From assembly GCA_030829765.1 (NCBI GenBank), contig JAUROO010000100.1:1-11556 (forward strand): a stretch of 11,556 nucleotides of DNA. Direction: 5' to 3'. Of this stretch, positions 4,709 to 10,481 are shown in pieces; the stretch's first letter is position 1, and the number at the start of each line of letters is the position of its first letter. The position numbers and the translations under genes were made by a program. The notes below the pieces were generated by a model. It searched no databases, had not been told where the DNA came from, and saw nothing but the letters and a program-made list of their open reading frames with translations. This stretch comes from Miltoncostaeales bacterium (GTDB lineage: Bacteria; Actinomycetota; Thermoleophilia; Miltoncostaeales; Miltoncostaeaceae).

Positions 4709-6108
4709 GCGACCGCGCTGACTGCCTGGTGCTGTTCGGGGCCACCGGTGACCTGGCCTACAAGAAGCTCTTCCCGGCCCTGCATGCCCTCGAGGCGCGC
4801 GGGCAACTGGGCATTCCCGTGGTGGGCATCGGGCGCGAGGGGTGGACCATCGAGCGCCTGTGCGACCGCATCCGCGACTCCCTGCGTGAGGCGGGGGTTC
4901 CGGACGATGACCCGGCCACCGACCGGCTCATCGGATCAATGCGCTACGTGCATGGCGAGTACTCGGACCCCGCCACGTTCGATGCCCTGGCGACGGTGCT
5001 GTCGGACGTGGGCCTGCCCGTCTTCTACCTGGCCATCCCCCCTGGGCTCTTCGGGGATGTGGTGGACGCGCTGGCCCATCATGGGCTCACGGGCAGTGCC
5101 CGCGTGGTGGTGGAGAAGCCGCTCGGGCGCGATCTGGCGTCGGCGCGTGCGCTGAACGCCACCCTGGCGTCGGAGCTGCGCGAGGACCAGATCTTCCGCA
5201 TCGATCACTTCCTCGGGTACGAGCAGGTGCAGAACCTGCTGGTCGCGCGCTTCGGCAACACCATGCTGGAGCCCCTGTGGAACCGTCGTTACGTGAGCCA
5301 TGTGCACATCGAGATGAGCGAGTCGTTCGGGGTGAACGGCCGCGGCGCGTTCTACGAGACGGTGGGCTGCCTGCGGGACGTGGTGCAGAACCACCTGCTG
5401 CAGTTGGTGTGCATGCTCGCCATGGACCCGCCGGTGTCGCTGGACGCCGATGCGATCGCGGACGAGAAGATGAAGGTGCTGCGCTCGATCCGTCCTCTCA
5501 CGCACGAGTCGATCGTGCGGGGCCAGTACGACGGCTACCGCGAAGAGCCGGGCGTCGCACCGGAGAGCGACGTGGATACCTACTGCGCGCTCCGGTTCGA
5601 GATCGATTCCTGGAGGTGGGCGGGCGTCCCCTTCACCATCCGGGCGGGCAAGGGCATGGCCCGTACGCTCACCGAGGCGGTCGTGGAGTACGTGGCGCCG
5701 CCGCGGCAGTTGTTCCCGGACGCCGACGGCACGTTCGAGCCCAACCGCATGCGTTTCCGCTTGAAGCCGGACGACCTCATCGAGCTCAGCATGCAGGTGA
5801 AGCAGCCGGGTGACCGCATCGTCATGGAGACCGTGGACCTGTCGGTGCACTACTCCACGCGCCTGGGGCAGCCCGGTCCCGCGGCCTACGAGCGCCTGCT
5901 GGGCGACGCCATCGCCGGCGAGAGGCGGCTCTTCGCGCGCGGCGACCTCGTGGAGGAGCAGTGGCGCGTGATCGAGCCCCTGCTGGAGGACCCGCCTCCC
6001 GTCGAGCCCTACTGGCGCGGCAGCATGGGGCCGGCCGGCGCGGCGCGCCTGCTGCCGCCGGACCTCGACGACATGCTGAGCACGCCGCACGTGCCGGCAG
6101 CCACCTGA
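4705..6108 (+). CDS. zwf: glucose-6-phosphate 1-dehydrogenase with altered substrate-binding signature
   Basis: This encodes 467 residues, close to the usual 480-500. It oxidises glucose 6-phosphate to 6-phosphogluconolactone, the entry step of the oxidative pentose phosphate pathway. The nucleotide-binding motif LFGATGDLAYKKLFPAL lies at 10-26, with Arg44 in GIGRE placed as the 2'-phosphate contact of NADP-using enzymes. VEKPLGRDL (136-144), the catalytic His region LRDVVQNHLLQ with H230, SDVDTYCALRFEID and WRWAGVPFTIRAGKGM with K316 are all present. The oddity is the family signature DHYLGKE, which here reads DHFLGYE (167-173). Tyr is changed to Phe and the phosphate-binding Lys to Tyr (codon TAC at 5218-5220). 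The fold is clearly G6PDH, but substrate affinity or identity may differ. Start and stop both overlap neighbours (ATGA with gnd, TGATG with ppgK). Confidence 0.92.
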   Translation: MSDRADCLVLFGATGDLAYKKLFPALHALEARGQLGIPVVGIGREGWTIERLCDRIRDSLREAGVPDDDPATDRLIGSMRYVHGEYSDPATFDALATVLSDVGLPVFYLAIPPGLFGDVVDALAHHGLTGSARVVVEKPLGRDLASARALNATLASELREDQIFRIDHFLGYEQVQNLLVARFGNTMLEPLWNRRYVSHVHIEMSESFGVNGRGAFYETVGCLRDVVQNHLLQLVCMLAMDPPVSLDADAIADEKMKVLRSIRPLTHESIVRGQYDGYREEPGVAPESDVDTYCALRFEIDSWRWAGVPFTIRAGKGMARTLTEAVVEYVAPPRQLFPDADGTFEPNRMRFRLKPDDLIELSMQVKQPGDRIVMETVDLSVHYSTRLGQPGPAAYERLLGDAIAGERRLFARGDLVEEQWRVIEPLLEDPPPVEPYWRGSMGPAGAARLLPPDLDDMLSTPHVPAAT

Positions 6109-6851
6109 TGCAGGCGATCGGCATCGATGTCGGCGGCAGCGGGGTGAAGGCGTCCCTGGTGGACACCCGCACGGGTGAGTTCGTGGGCGAGCGGGTGCGC
6201 GTGGACACCCCGCAGCCCGCCACGCCCGACGCGGTGGTCGCTGCCACGCGCCACCTGATCGCCCACCTGCCGGCGGACGTCCCGGTCGGCGTCGGGTTTC
6301 CCGCGCCGGTGGTCGACGGCGTCACCACCACCGCGTCGCATGTCGATCCCGCGTGGGTGGGCGCGCCCGCACGCGACCTGTTCACCCGTGCACTCGGGCG
6401 CCCGGTCGCCTTCCTGAATGATGCCGACGCCGCGGGGGTGGGGGAGGCCCGCTTCGGCGCCGCGCGGGGAGCCTCCGGCGTGGTGGTGGTGCTGACGCTG
6501 GGCACGGGCATCGGATCGGCCGTGCTGCACGACGGTGTCCTGCTGCCCAACACCGAACTGGGGCACCTCGAGATCCGCGGGGAGGCTGCCGAGGCGCGCG
6601 CCGCATCGGCGGTGCGGAAGGCACAGGGGCTCTCCTGGCATCACTGGGCCGAGCGCCTCTCCGAGGTGATCGGCGTGATCGACCGTCTGCTCTGGCCGGA
6701 CCTGGTGCTGCTGGGCGGCGGGGTATCCCGGAAGGCGGACAGGTTCGTGCCGCTCCTCGATGTGCGCCCCCCGGTGCGCGCCGCGGAGCTGCAGAACCGG
6801 GCGGGGATCGCGGGCGCAGCGGCGCTCGCCGCGGAGGCAGCCGCCGAGTGA
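6108..6851 (+). CDS. ppgK: polyphosphate glucokinase (ROK family)
   Basis: This encodes 247 residues, against about 265 for the Mycobacterium tuberculosis enzyme as I recall it. It phosphorylates glucose to glucose 6-phosphate using inorganic polyphosphate (often also ATP) in the cytoplasm. Motifs are the phosphate loop IGIDVGGSGVKASLVD (4-19), GVGFPAPVVDG (61-71), and the catalytic AFLNDADAAG (101-110) with D105. LTLGTGIGSAVLHDG (129-143), the glucose-binding ELGHLEIRG (150-158) and LLWPDLVLLGGGVSRKAD follow. The stretch after ELGHLEIRG (EAEARAASAV) and ISRKAD-like ending are characteristic of PpgK rather than ordinary ROK glucokinases, and the CxCGxxGC zinc motif of ROK proteins is absent. 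Its ATG shares one base with the zwf stop. It directly feeds Zwf, so the operon context supports the call. Confidence 0.92.
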   Translation: MQAIGIDVGGSGVKASLVDTRTGEFVGERVRVDTPQPATPDAVVAATRHLIAHLPADVPVGVGFPAPVVDGVTTTASHVDPAWVGAPARDLFTRALGRPVAFLNDADAAGVGEARFGAARGASGVVVVLTLGTGIGSAVLHDGVLLPNTELGHLEIRGEAAEARAASAVRKAQGLSWHHWAERLSEVIGVIDRLLWPDLVLLGGGVSRKADRFVPLLDVRPPVRAAELQNRAGIAGAAALAAEAAAE

Positions 6852-7642
6852 TCATCACCCGGGTGCCCGACGGCCTGAGGGTCATCACGCAGACCGCCCA
6901 TCAGGCGCAGTGCCGTCGCATCATGTCCGCATGGGGCAACAGCGGCTTTGCGCGGCCCCTGCCATGGGAGCCCGTGGTCGCGGCGGCGGGCGTGCATGAC
7001 GAGGGGTGGCGTGAGTGGGAGAAGCACCCTCGGGTGGATGGCGAGGGCAACCCACAGGGCTTCACGGAGATTCCCCCGGCGGGCCATTGCGGCATTCACG
7101 CCCGCAGCGCCGCGGCCGCCCGCAGGGTGGGGCCACGCGTCGGGCTGCTCGTCGGAATGCACGTGACCGGCCTCACCATGGGCCGGCTGGGCCTGGACGG
7201 ACCCATGCCCGCATTGGGCGGTCGCGACGACGCCATACGCGCGCTGGTGCGCGACGAGGCAGGTCATGCCCGGGCAGCGCGCGCGGAGTGCGGGGAGGGG
7301 CCGAACCTCGCGTCGTGGGCCTGGGCCGCGTACCGGCTGCTGCAGGCGGTCGACGTGCTCGGCCTCTACCTCACCTGGACGGGCCTCATCCCGGGCAGCA
7401 CCTGGACCCTCCCGCGCGTTCCCCGGTGCGAGGGGGATGAGGCCGGCGCGGACCTGCGCGTGTGCCCCGCCGGGGAGACCGCCTGCGCCGTCGCCCCATG
7501 GCCGTTCGGTCCCGATGCGGTGCCGGCGCCGGTCGAGTGCCGCATCATCGACGACCGCCCCTACGTGGATGACGCCGACCTGGGTGCCGCGCTCGACGCG
7601 GCGCGGGTGGTGCAGATGCCGATGGAGGTCGTCGCCGCGTGA
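6848..7642 (+). CDS. DUF3891 family protein of unknown function
   Basis: This encodes 264 residues from GTG 6848, which overlaps the ppgK stop in GTGA. The N-terminus MIITRVPDGLRVITQTAHQA and the segment VHDEGWREWEKHP (49-61) are, by my recognition, those of DUF3891. The HD pair H50-D51, the earlier H18 and later histidines in MHVTGL suggest a metal-dependent, HD-domain-like helical hydrolase. No biochemical role is known to me. The C-terminal third carries several Cys residues (RCEG, RVCPAGETAC) in a strand-rich stretch, DAVPAPVECRIIDDRPY. Its stop overlaps the next gene's GTG start (GTGA), so it is fully embedded in the glucose operon. This suggests a role connected with sugar or phosphate metabolism, but that is inference from neighbourhood alone. 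Confidence 0.75.
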   Translation: MIITRVPDGLRVITQTAHQAQCRRIMSAWGNSGFARPLPWEPVVAAAGVHDEGWREWEKHPRVDGEGNPQGFTEIPPAGHCGIHARSAAAARRVGPRVGLLVGMHVTGLTMGRLGLDGPMPALGGRDDAIRALVRDEAGHARAARAECGEGPNLASWAWAAYRLLQAVDVLGLYLTWTGLIPGSTWTLPRVPRCEGDEAGADLRVCPAGETACAVAPWPFGPDAVPAPVECRIIDDRPYVDDADLGAALDAARVVQMPMEVVAA

Positions 7643-8547
7643 TCGCCCGGCGACTTGCCTATGCCTCGGTCGCCGCCCTTGCCCTGGCGGTAATGGCCTT
7701 CTGGTTCGCCACGCGCACGGTTGCGGGGCAGGAGTTCGGCGACGATGCCTATGAGGCGCGGTTCATCGCAGACCCGTCGGTGCGTGATGCCGCACGCGAC
7801 TTCCTGGGCCTGCTGACACACGGATCCCTGCTCCTGGTGGGGGCGGTCCTGGTGCTCAGCGCGCTCCTGCGCCGCCGTCCGCGCCTTGGAATCGGCGTCG
7901 GCATCCTGGTCTTCGGCACCGCGTTCCTCGCAGAGGTGCTCAAGACCGTCATCCCGCGCGCAGAACTCGGCGTCGATCCGTTCGAGCTCGCCCACAACAC
8001 GGGTCCGAGCGGCCATGCATCGATCTCGATGGCCATCGCGCTGGCGGCCGTGATGGTCGTTCCCATGAGGTGGCGCGTACCGGTTGCCGCGGTGGGTGGC
8101 GTGCTGGTGGGCATCATGGCCACCAGCACGCTCGCCGCCGGGTGGCACCGTCCCGGCGACGCGCTCGCAGGAGAGCTCATGGCCGCGGCGATCGCCCTCG
8201 GAGTGGCAGCGGTCCTCGTGATGGTCCGCGGGGCGGGAAACCTGGTTGCGGCGCGCTCCGCGGCATCCGCGGTCCGGTGGTGGGTGTACGCCGTGCTCGC
8301 GCTCCCGGTGCTGATCGTGGTGATCGATGTCGCGTTGCTGCCCGAGGCGGCCACCGCCGGCACCGGGCACGCGGACTTCGTGGTCGCCGCGGTGCTCATC
8401 GCTCTCCTCGCGCTTGCGTGCGTGGCGGCCGTGGTGGCGCTGCTGCGCGACGTGGACCTCGACCCGCCCCCCCGGGGCGTGGTCACGGACGCCGATCCCC
8501 AGCCGGGGGCCACGCCCGATGCCCAGCCCGGCCCCGAGGCGGCCTAG
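7639..8547 (+). CDS. PAP2-family membrane phosphatase
   Basis: This encodes 302 residues with several hydrophobic segments: roughly 7-25, 62-78, 84-101, 128-143, 147-164, 180-196, 213-234 and 246-269. PAP2 motifs appear in order: LKTVIPRAEL (101-110) as a version of motif C1 (usually LKxxxPRP), GPSGHASIS (122-130) as C2, and STLAAGWHRPGDALAG (163-178) as C3 with His170 and Asp174. Such enzymes remove phosphate from lipid phosphates or pyrophosphates such as undecaprenyl pyrophosphate at the membrane; the substrate here is unknown. Alanine replaces the Pro of C1, a mild deviation. The last 30 residues are a Pro/Asp/Ala-rich tail, probably unstructured. GTG 7639 overlaps the DUF3891 stop (GTGA), and the DUF2256 gene starts 3 bases after its stop. 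Confidence 0.85.
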   Translation: MIARRLAYASVAALALAVMAFWFATRTVAGQEFGDDAYEARFIADPSVRDAARDFLGLLTHGSLLLVGAVLVLSALLRRRPRLGIGVGILVFGTAFLAEVLKTVIPRAELGVDPFELAHNTGPSGHASISMAIALAAVMVVPMRWRVPVAAVGGVLVGIMATSTLAAGWHRPGDALAGELMAAAIALGVAAVLVMVRGAGNLVAARSAASAVRWWVYAVLALPVLIVVIDVALLPEAATAGTGHADFVVAAVLIALLALACVAAVVALLRDVDLDPPPRGVVTDADPQPGATPDAQPGPEAA

Positions 8548-8550
8548 GCC

Positions 8551-8703
8551 ATGGGCGGGATGCGGCGCAAGGATGATCTGCCGCGCAAGATCTGTGCCAC
8601 GTGCGGGCGCCCGTTCGCATGGCGCCGGAAGTGGGCACGCGACTGGGACCAGGTGCGCTACTGCTCGGAGCGCTGCAAGCGGAACCGCCCCACGCCAAAG
8701 TAG
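8551..8703 (+). CDS. DUF2256 small zinc-ribbon-like protein
   Basis: This encodes 50 residues; ATG 8560 is an alternative start three codons downstream. The sequence carries the full pattern I associate with DUF2256: LPRKICATCGRPFAWRRKWA, then DWDQVRYCSERCKR. Four cysteines (C15, C18, C38, C42) in a CxxC...CxxxC arrangement should bind one zinc ion, and the surface is strongly basic, suggesting nucleic acid or ribosome contact. The function is not established. It begins 3 bases after the PAP2 stop and so is the last gene of the gnd-zwf-ppgK run. Candidate hairpins follow within 50 bases. Confidence 0.88.
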   Translation: MGGMRRKDDLPRKICATCGRPFAWRRKWARDWDQVRYCSERCKRNRPTPK

Positions 8704-8710
8704 GCGCCGG

Positions 8711-8753
8711 CGTCCCGGGGGACGGCGGGCACGAGCGGGCCGGTGGCCCCGCT
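8711..8753. terminator. candidate bidirectional terminator between DUF2256 and the 54-residue membrane protein
   Basis: Two hairpins lie in the convergent gap. CGTCC (8711-8715) pairs with GGACG (8720-8724) around CGGG. AGCGGGCC (8734-8741) pairs with GG and CCCGCT (8745-8746 and 8748-8753) with one bulged C and loop GGT; this stem runs into the stop codon of the minus-strand gene. There is no T-run. The stems are moderate, so this is a tentative call. Confidence 0.4.
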
Positions 8754-8916
8754 AGCCCGCTTCGTAGCGCCCGAATACGGCCGAGGCGACGATGAGGAGG
8801 ACCAGGAGCAGCCCAATCCACCACGTTGACCATCCGGCGGCGATCACGGCGATCGCGGCCAGGGCGAGGACGACGACCGTGATCCATCGCGCGGTCCGTG
8901 CCTGCTTCGGCGTCAT
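8752..8916 (-). CDS. 54-residue two-helix membrane protein
   Basis: This reads from ATG 8916 to TAG at 8752. The protein has a basic N-terminus (MTPKQARTARW), a hydrophobic helix at about 11-28 (ITVVVLALAAIAVIAAG), a short turn with Ser-Thr-Trp-Trp, and a second helix at about 33-48 (WIGLLLVLLIVASAVF), ending FGRYEAG. It is a small hairpin membrane protein of no family I recognise. Support comes from a clean -10 box on the minus strand, TACCCT, followed by CGGGGC and the ATG, the same leaderless layout as at the chelatase gene. It lies 39 bases downstream of the dodecin stop on the same strand. Confidence 0.65.
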   Translation of the reverse strand: MTPKQARTARWITVVVLALAAIAVIAAGWSTWWIGLLLVLLIVASAVFGRYEAG

Positions 8917-8928
8917 GCCCCGAGGGTA
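8914..8928 (-). promoter_or_regulatory. probable leaderless promoter of the 54-residue membrane protein (-10 TACCCT)
   Basis: On the minus strand TACCCT (8928-8923) is followed by CGGGGC and ATG (8916-8914). The 6-base spacer is identical to that between TATCAT and ATG at 1550-1555. It lies between the dodecin stop and this gene, so the gene probably has its own transcription start. Confidence 0.5.
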
Positions 8929-8955
8929 ACGGAGGGCGGGCGCCTGCGGCGGCGG

Positions 8956-9168
8956 CTAGTGCTCGTACTTGAAGCTGATCAGCAGGCGCACGCGGAACCG
9001 GTCGACGGTGCCGTCCTTGACCGTGACGTCCTGCTTCACCACTTCGGCCACGCGCAGGTCACGCAGGGTGCTGGAGGCCGTCTCCACTGCCAGGCGGGTA
9101 GCGGCCTCCCACGAGTCGCTGCTCGTACCCACGATCTCGATGACCTTGTAGACGCTGTCGGTGGACAC
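8956..9168 (-). CDS. dodecin-like protein lacking the canonical flavin-stacking Trp
   Basis: This encodes 70 residues, the usual dodecin size. The start YKVIEIVGTSSDSWEAATRL is the conserved dodecin strand-loop-helix opening, and VAEVVKQDV is the strand that normally begins with the flavin-stacking tryptophan. Dodecins form dodecamers that store or buffer flavins such as FMN and riboflavin in the cytoplasm. Aligned by eye to the Halobacterium salinarum protein as I remember it, W36 becomes V40 and Q55 becomes R59, so flavin binding of the usual kind is doubtful and another ligand is possible. GTG 9168 was chosen because AGGAGG (complement of 9175-9180) stands exactly 6 bases upstream; the ATG at 9173 is out of frame. 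It is probably transcribed with the DUF429 gene 39 bases upstream. Confidence 0.85.
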   Translation of the reverse strand: MSTDSVYKVIEIVGTSSDSWEAATRLAVETASSTLRDLRVAEVVKQDVTVKDGTVDRFRVRLLISFKYEH

Positions 9169-9174
9169 CGCATG

Positions 9175-9180
9175 CCTCCT
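9175..9180 (-). promoter_or_regulatory. strong ribosome binding site AGGAGG of the dodecin gene
   Basis: A perfect AGGAGG on the minus strand stands 6 bases before GTG 9168. It decides the GTG start over an out-of-frame ATG at 9173 that lies inside the spacer. Confidence 0.8.
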
Positions 9181-9207
9181 GGTTCGACGTCCGCGACGGG
9201 CCGCGGC

Positions 9208-10035
9208 TCACCACGATTGTGGCGGCCCGAGGGTCGCCGCCGCAACCTCCGGCGGGATGCCGATCGTCCCCTCGTCGCGCAGGCGCGCGATGTTCACCTG
9301 CGCCCGGTCAATCATCTCGGGCCCCGCCGCGAGCACGACCCGCCCTGCGACGCCGTCCCCCACTGCCGCCCACGCGTCCTCCGGGCCGTGCAGGCACCGT
9401 GCCGCGGCAACCGCGCAGGACACGGCATCGATGACCGCCGCCTCATCCAGCGCGGCCAGGTCGCCGGCCCGTGCGAAGGGCGGCCAGTTCGCCGTACCGA
9501 CCACGGCCTGCAGGATCGCGCGGGCGGGGGCCAGGCCATCCGGCCGGGCGCGGCCGCCGCGCGGGCGATAGGCCGGGGCACGCACGCCCAGCCACTCCGC
9601 GCGGTATGCGCCCAGGTCCATCGGGGCCGTGCCGGGCGTGCGCTGCTCCTCCCACATCAGTTGGCGCAGCACCTGATCGGGCAGCGCCTCGGCCACCACA
9701 TGACCCCGGGCCGTGAGGGCGGTGGCGATCCGGGCGCCCCGGGTGCCCCCGTGCACGGAGTCCATCCGCGCACGGGTCACGGGGAATGCCGGGATGTCCA
9801 GCCATGCCAGCACGTGCTCGGCGTCGCGCCGACCGCGCACGTCCGGTACCACGGCCGGCGCATCCATCAGCACGAGAGCCGACGCGTCGCCGACTGCCGC
9901 GAGGATCTCCGCATCGGCCCTGCACATCGTGACCCCTGACAGCCGCATGTCAGGGGTGATCATCGCCACCGCGGACTGCCTGGGGGCATCGTCGCGACGC
10001 GCATCCTGCATCAGGTGGAGCCCGATCGCGATCAC
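9208..10035 (-). CDS. DUF429 family protein (predicted RNase H-like nuclease fold)
   Basis: This encodes 275 residues from GTG 10035. The central block ALVLMDAPAVVPDVRGRRDAEHVLAW, with a DAP strand end and a following RxxD pattern, and the later HVVAEALPDQVLRQLMW resemble DUF429, a family predicted to have an RNase H-like fold and nuclease activity. The usual first acidic residue at the end of strand 1 (VDG or similar) is not obvious here, where the N-terminus reads MIAIGLHLMQDAR; either it is replaced or the alignment is loose. The C-terminal half is helical with a conserved-looking DAVSCAVAAARCLHG. The start fits a leaderless promoter, with TAGCCT ending 6 bases before the GTG. It heads the minus-strand group with dodecin, and is divergent from a small membrane protein. 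Confidence 0.6.
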   Translation of the reverse strand: MIAIGLHLMQDARRDDAPRQSAVAMITPDMRLSGVTMCRADAEILAAVGDASALVLMDAPAVVPDVRGRRDAEHVLAWLDIPAFPVTRARMDSVHGGTRGARIATALTARGHVVAEALPDQVLRQLMWEEQRTPGTAPMDLGAYRAEWLGVRAPAYRPRGGRARPDGLAPARAILQAVVGTANWPPFARAGDLAALDEAAVIDAVSCAVAAARCLHGPEDAWAAVGDGVAGRVVLAAGPEMIDRAQVNIARLRDEGTIGIPPEVAAATLGPPQSW

Positions 10036-10047
10036 GGCGCGAGGCTA
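10033..10047 (-). promoter_or_regulatory. probable leaderless promoter of the DUF429 gene (-10 TAGCCT)
   Basis: On the minus strand TAGCCT (10047-10042) is followed by CGCGCC and GTG (10035-10033). The 6-base spacing equals that at the chelatase gene and the 54-residue membrane protein gene. The hexamer equals the one before pgl. Confidence 0.5.
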
Positions 10048-10087
10048 GCGGTCACGGCCGTCGCTGCGGCGGCGATGCCGTCTCCGC

Positions 10088-10147
10088 TACCCTCTGCCGC
10101 CGGAAGACGGCTCCGCGCGCGCGGCGCTCCCCGACCCGGTTGGAGAC
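10088..10147 (+). promoter_or_regulatory. probable promoter -10 (TACCCT) and leader of the 91-residue membrane protein
   Basis: TACCCT at 10088-10093, in the context GCTACCCT also seen before gnd, would start a transcript near 10100 with a leader of about 45-50 bases. GGAG at 10142-10145 is a rather close ribosome binding site for ATG 10148. No clear -35 box is seen. The rest of the divergent gap 10048-10087 holds nothing I can name. Confidence 0.4.
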
Positions 10148-10423
10148 ATGAGCTCGATACTGCTCCTCATCATCTCGCTGGCCGCGCCCTGGGTGGTGCA
10201 GCTCGCCCCGCCGCGCCAGCGCCTCATCGCCCTGGTGGCGGTGATCGCCGTCCTGCTGCTGTTCGGCATCTTCAGCAGCAACCCGCTGGTGATGTGGCAG
10301 TTCTGGATCGGACTCATCATCGGAGTCCTCAGCGTGGTGCTCTTCGTGAACATGGGCTCGCGCGGTCCGCGCCGCCGGCGCTGGGAGGATGAGGAGCAGG
10401 CCGAGCCGACCGGGGAGCTCTAG
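10148..10423 (+). CDS. 91-residue three-helix membrane protein with basic/acidic tail
   Basis: Three hydrophobic segments are visible, at about 3-19 (ILLLIISLAAPWVVQLA), 26-42 (LIALVAVIAVLLLFGIF) and 48-68 (VMWQFWIGLIIGVLSVVLF). A charged tail follows, first basic (RGPRRRRW), then acidic (EDEEQAEPTGEL), which by the positive-inside rule is cytoplasmic. I do not recognise a family. It stands alone: divergent from DUF429, convergent with the PDZ/TPR gene, with its own -10 box and a strong hairpin after the stop. The function is unknown. Confidence 0.7.
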   Translation: MSSILLLIISLAAPWVVQLAPPRQRLIALVAVIAVLLLFGIFSSNPLVMWQFWIGLIIGVLSVVLFVNMGSRGPRRRRWEDEEQAEPTGEL

Positions 10424-10451
10424 GCCCCCACCGGTTCGGCCCGGCGGGCAT

Positions 10452-10475
10452 CCCGACCCGGCGCACCGGGTCGGG
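10452..10475. terminator. perfect hairpin terminator between convergent genes
   Basis: CCCGACCCGG (10452-10461) pairs perfectly with CCGGGTCGGG (10466-10475) around the loop CGCA. It lies in the 58-base gap between the stops at 10423 and 10482 and can serve both strands. There is no T-run. Confidence 0.65.
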
Positions 10476-10481
10476 CGCCGA

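Noticed and set aside
4936..6090. A 384-codon open frame on the minus strand
   Set aside because: It is antisense to zwf, has low-complexity His/Arg/Leu composition and no motif.
9036..9245. A 69-codon minus-strand frame overlapping dodecin, including ATG 9173
   Set aside because: The AGGAGG site is at perfect distance for GTG 9168 in the dodecin frame, and the alternate product has no family features.
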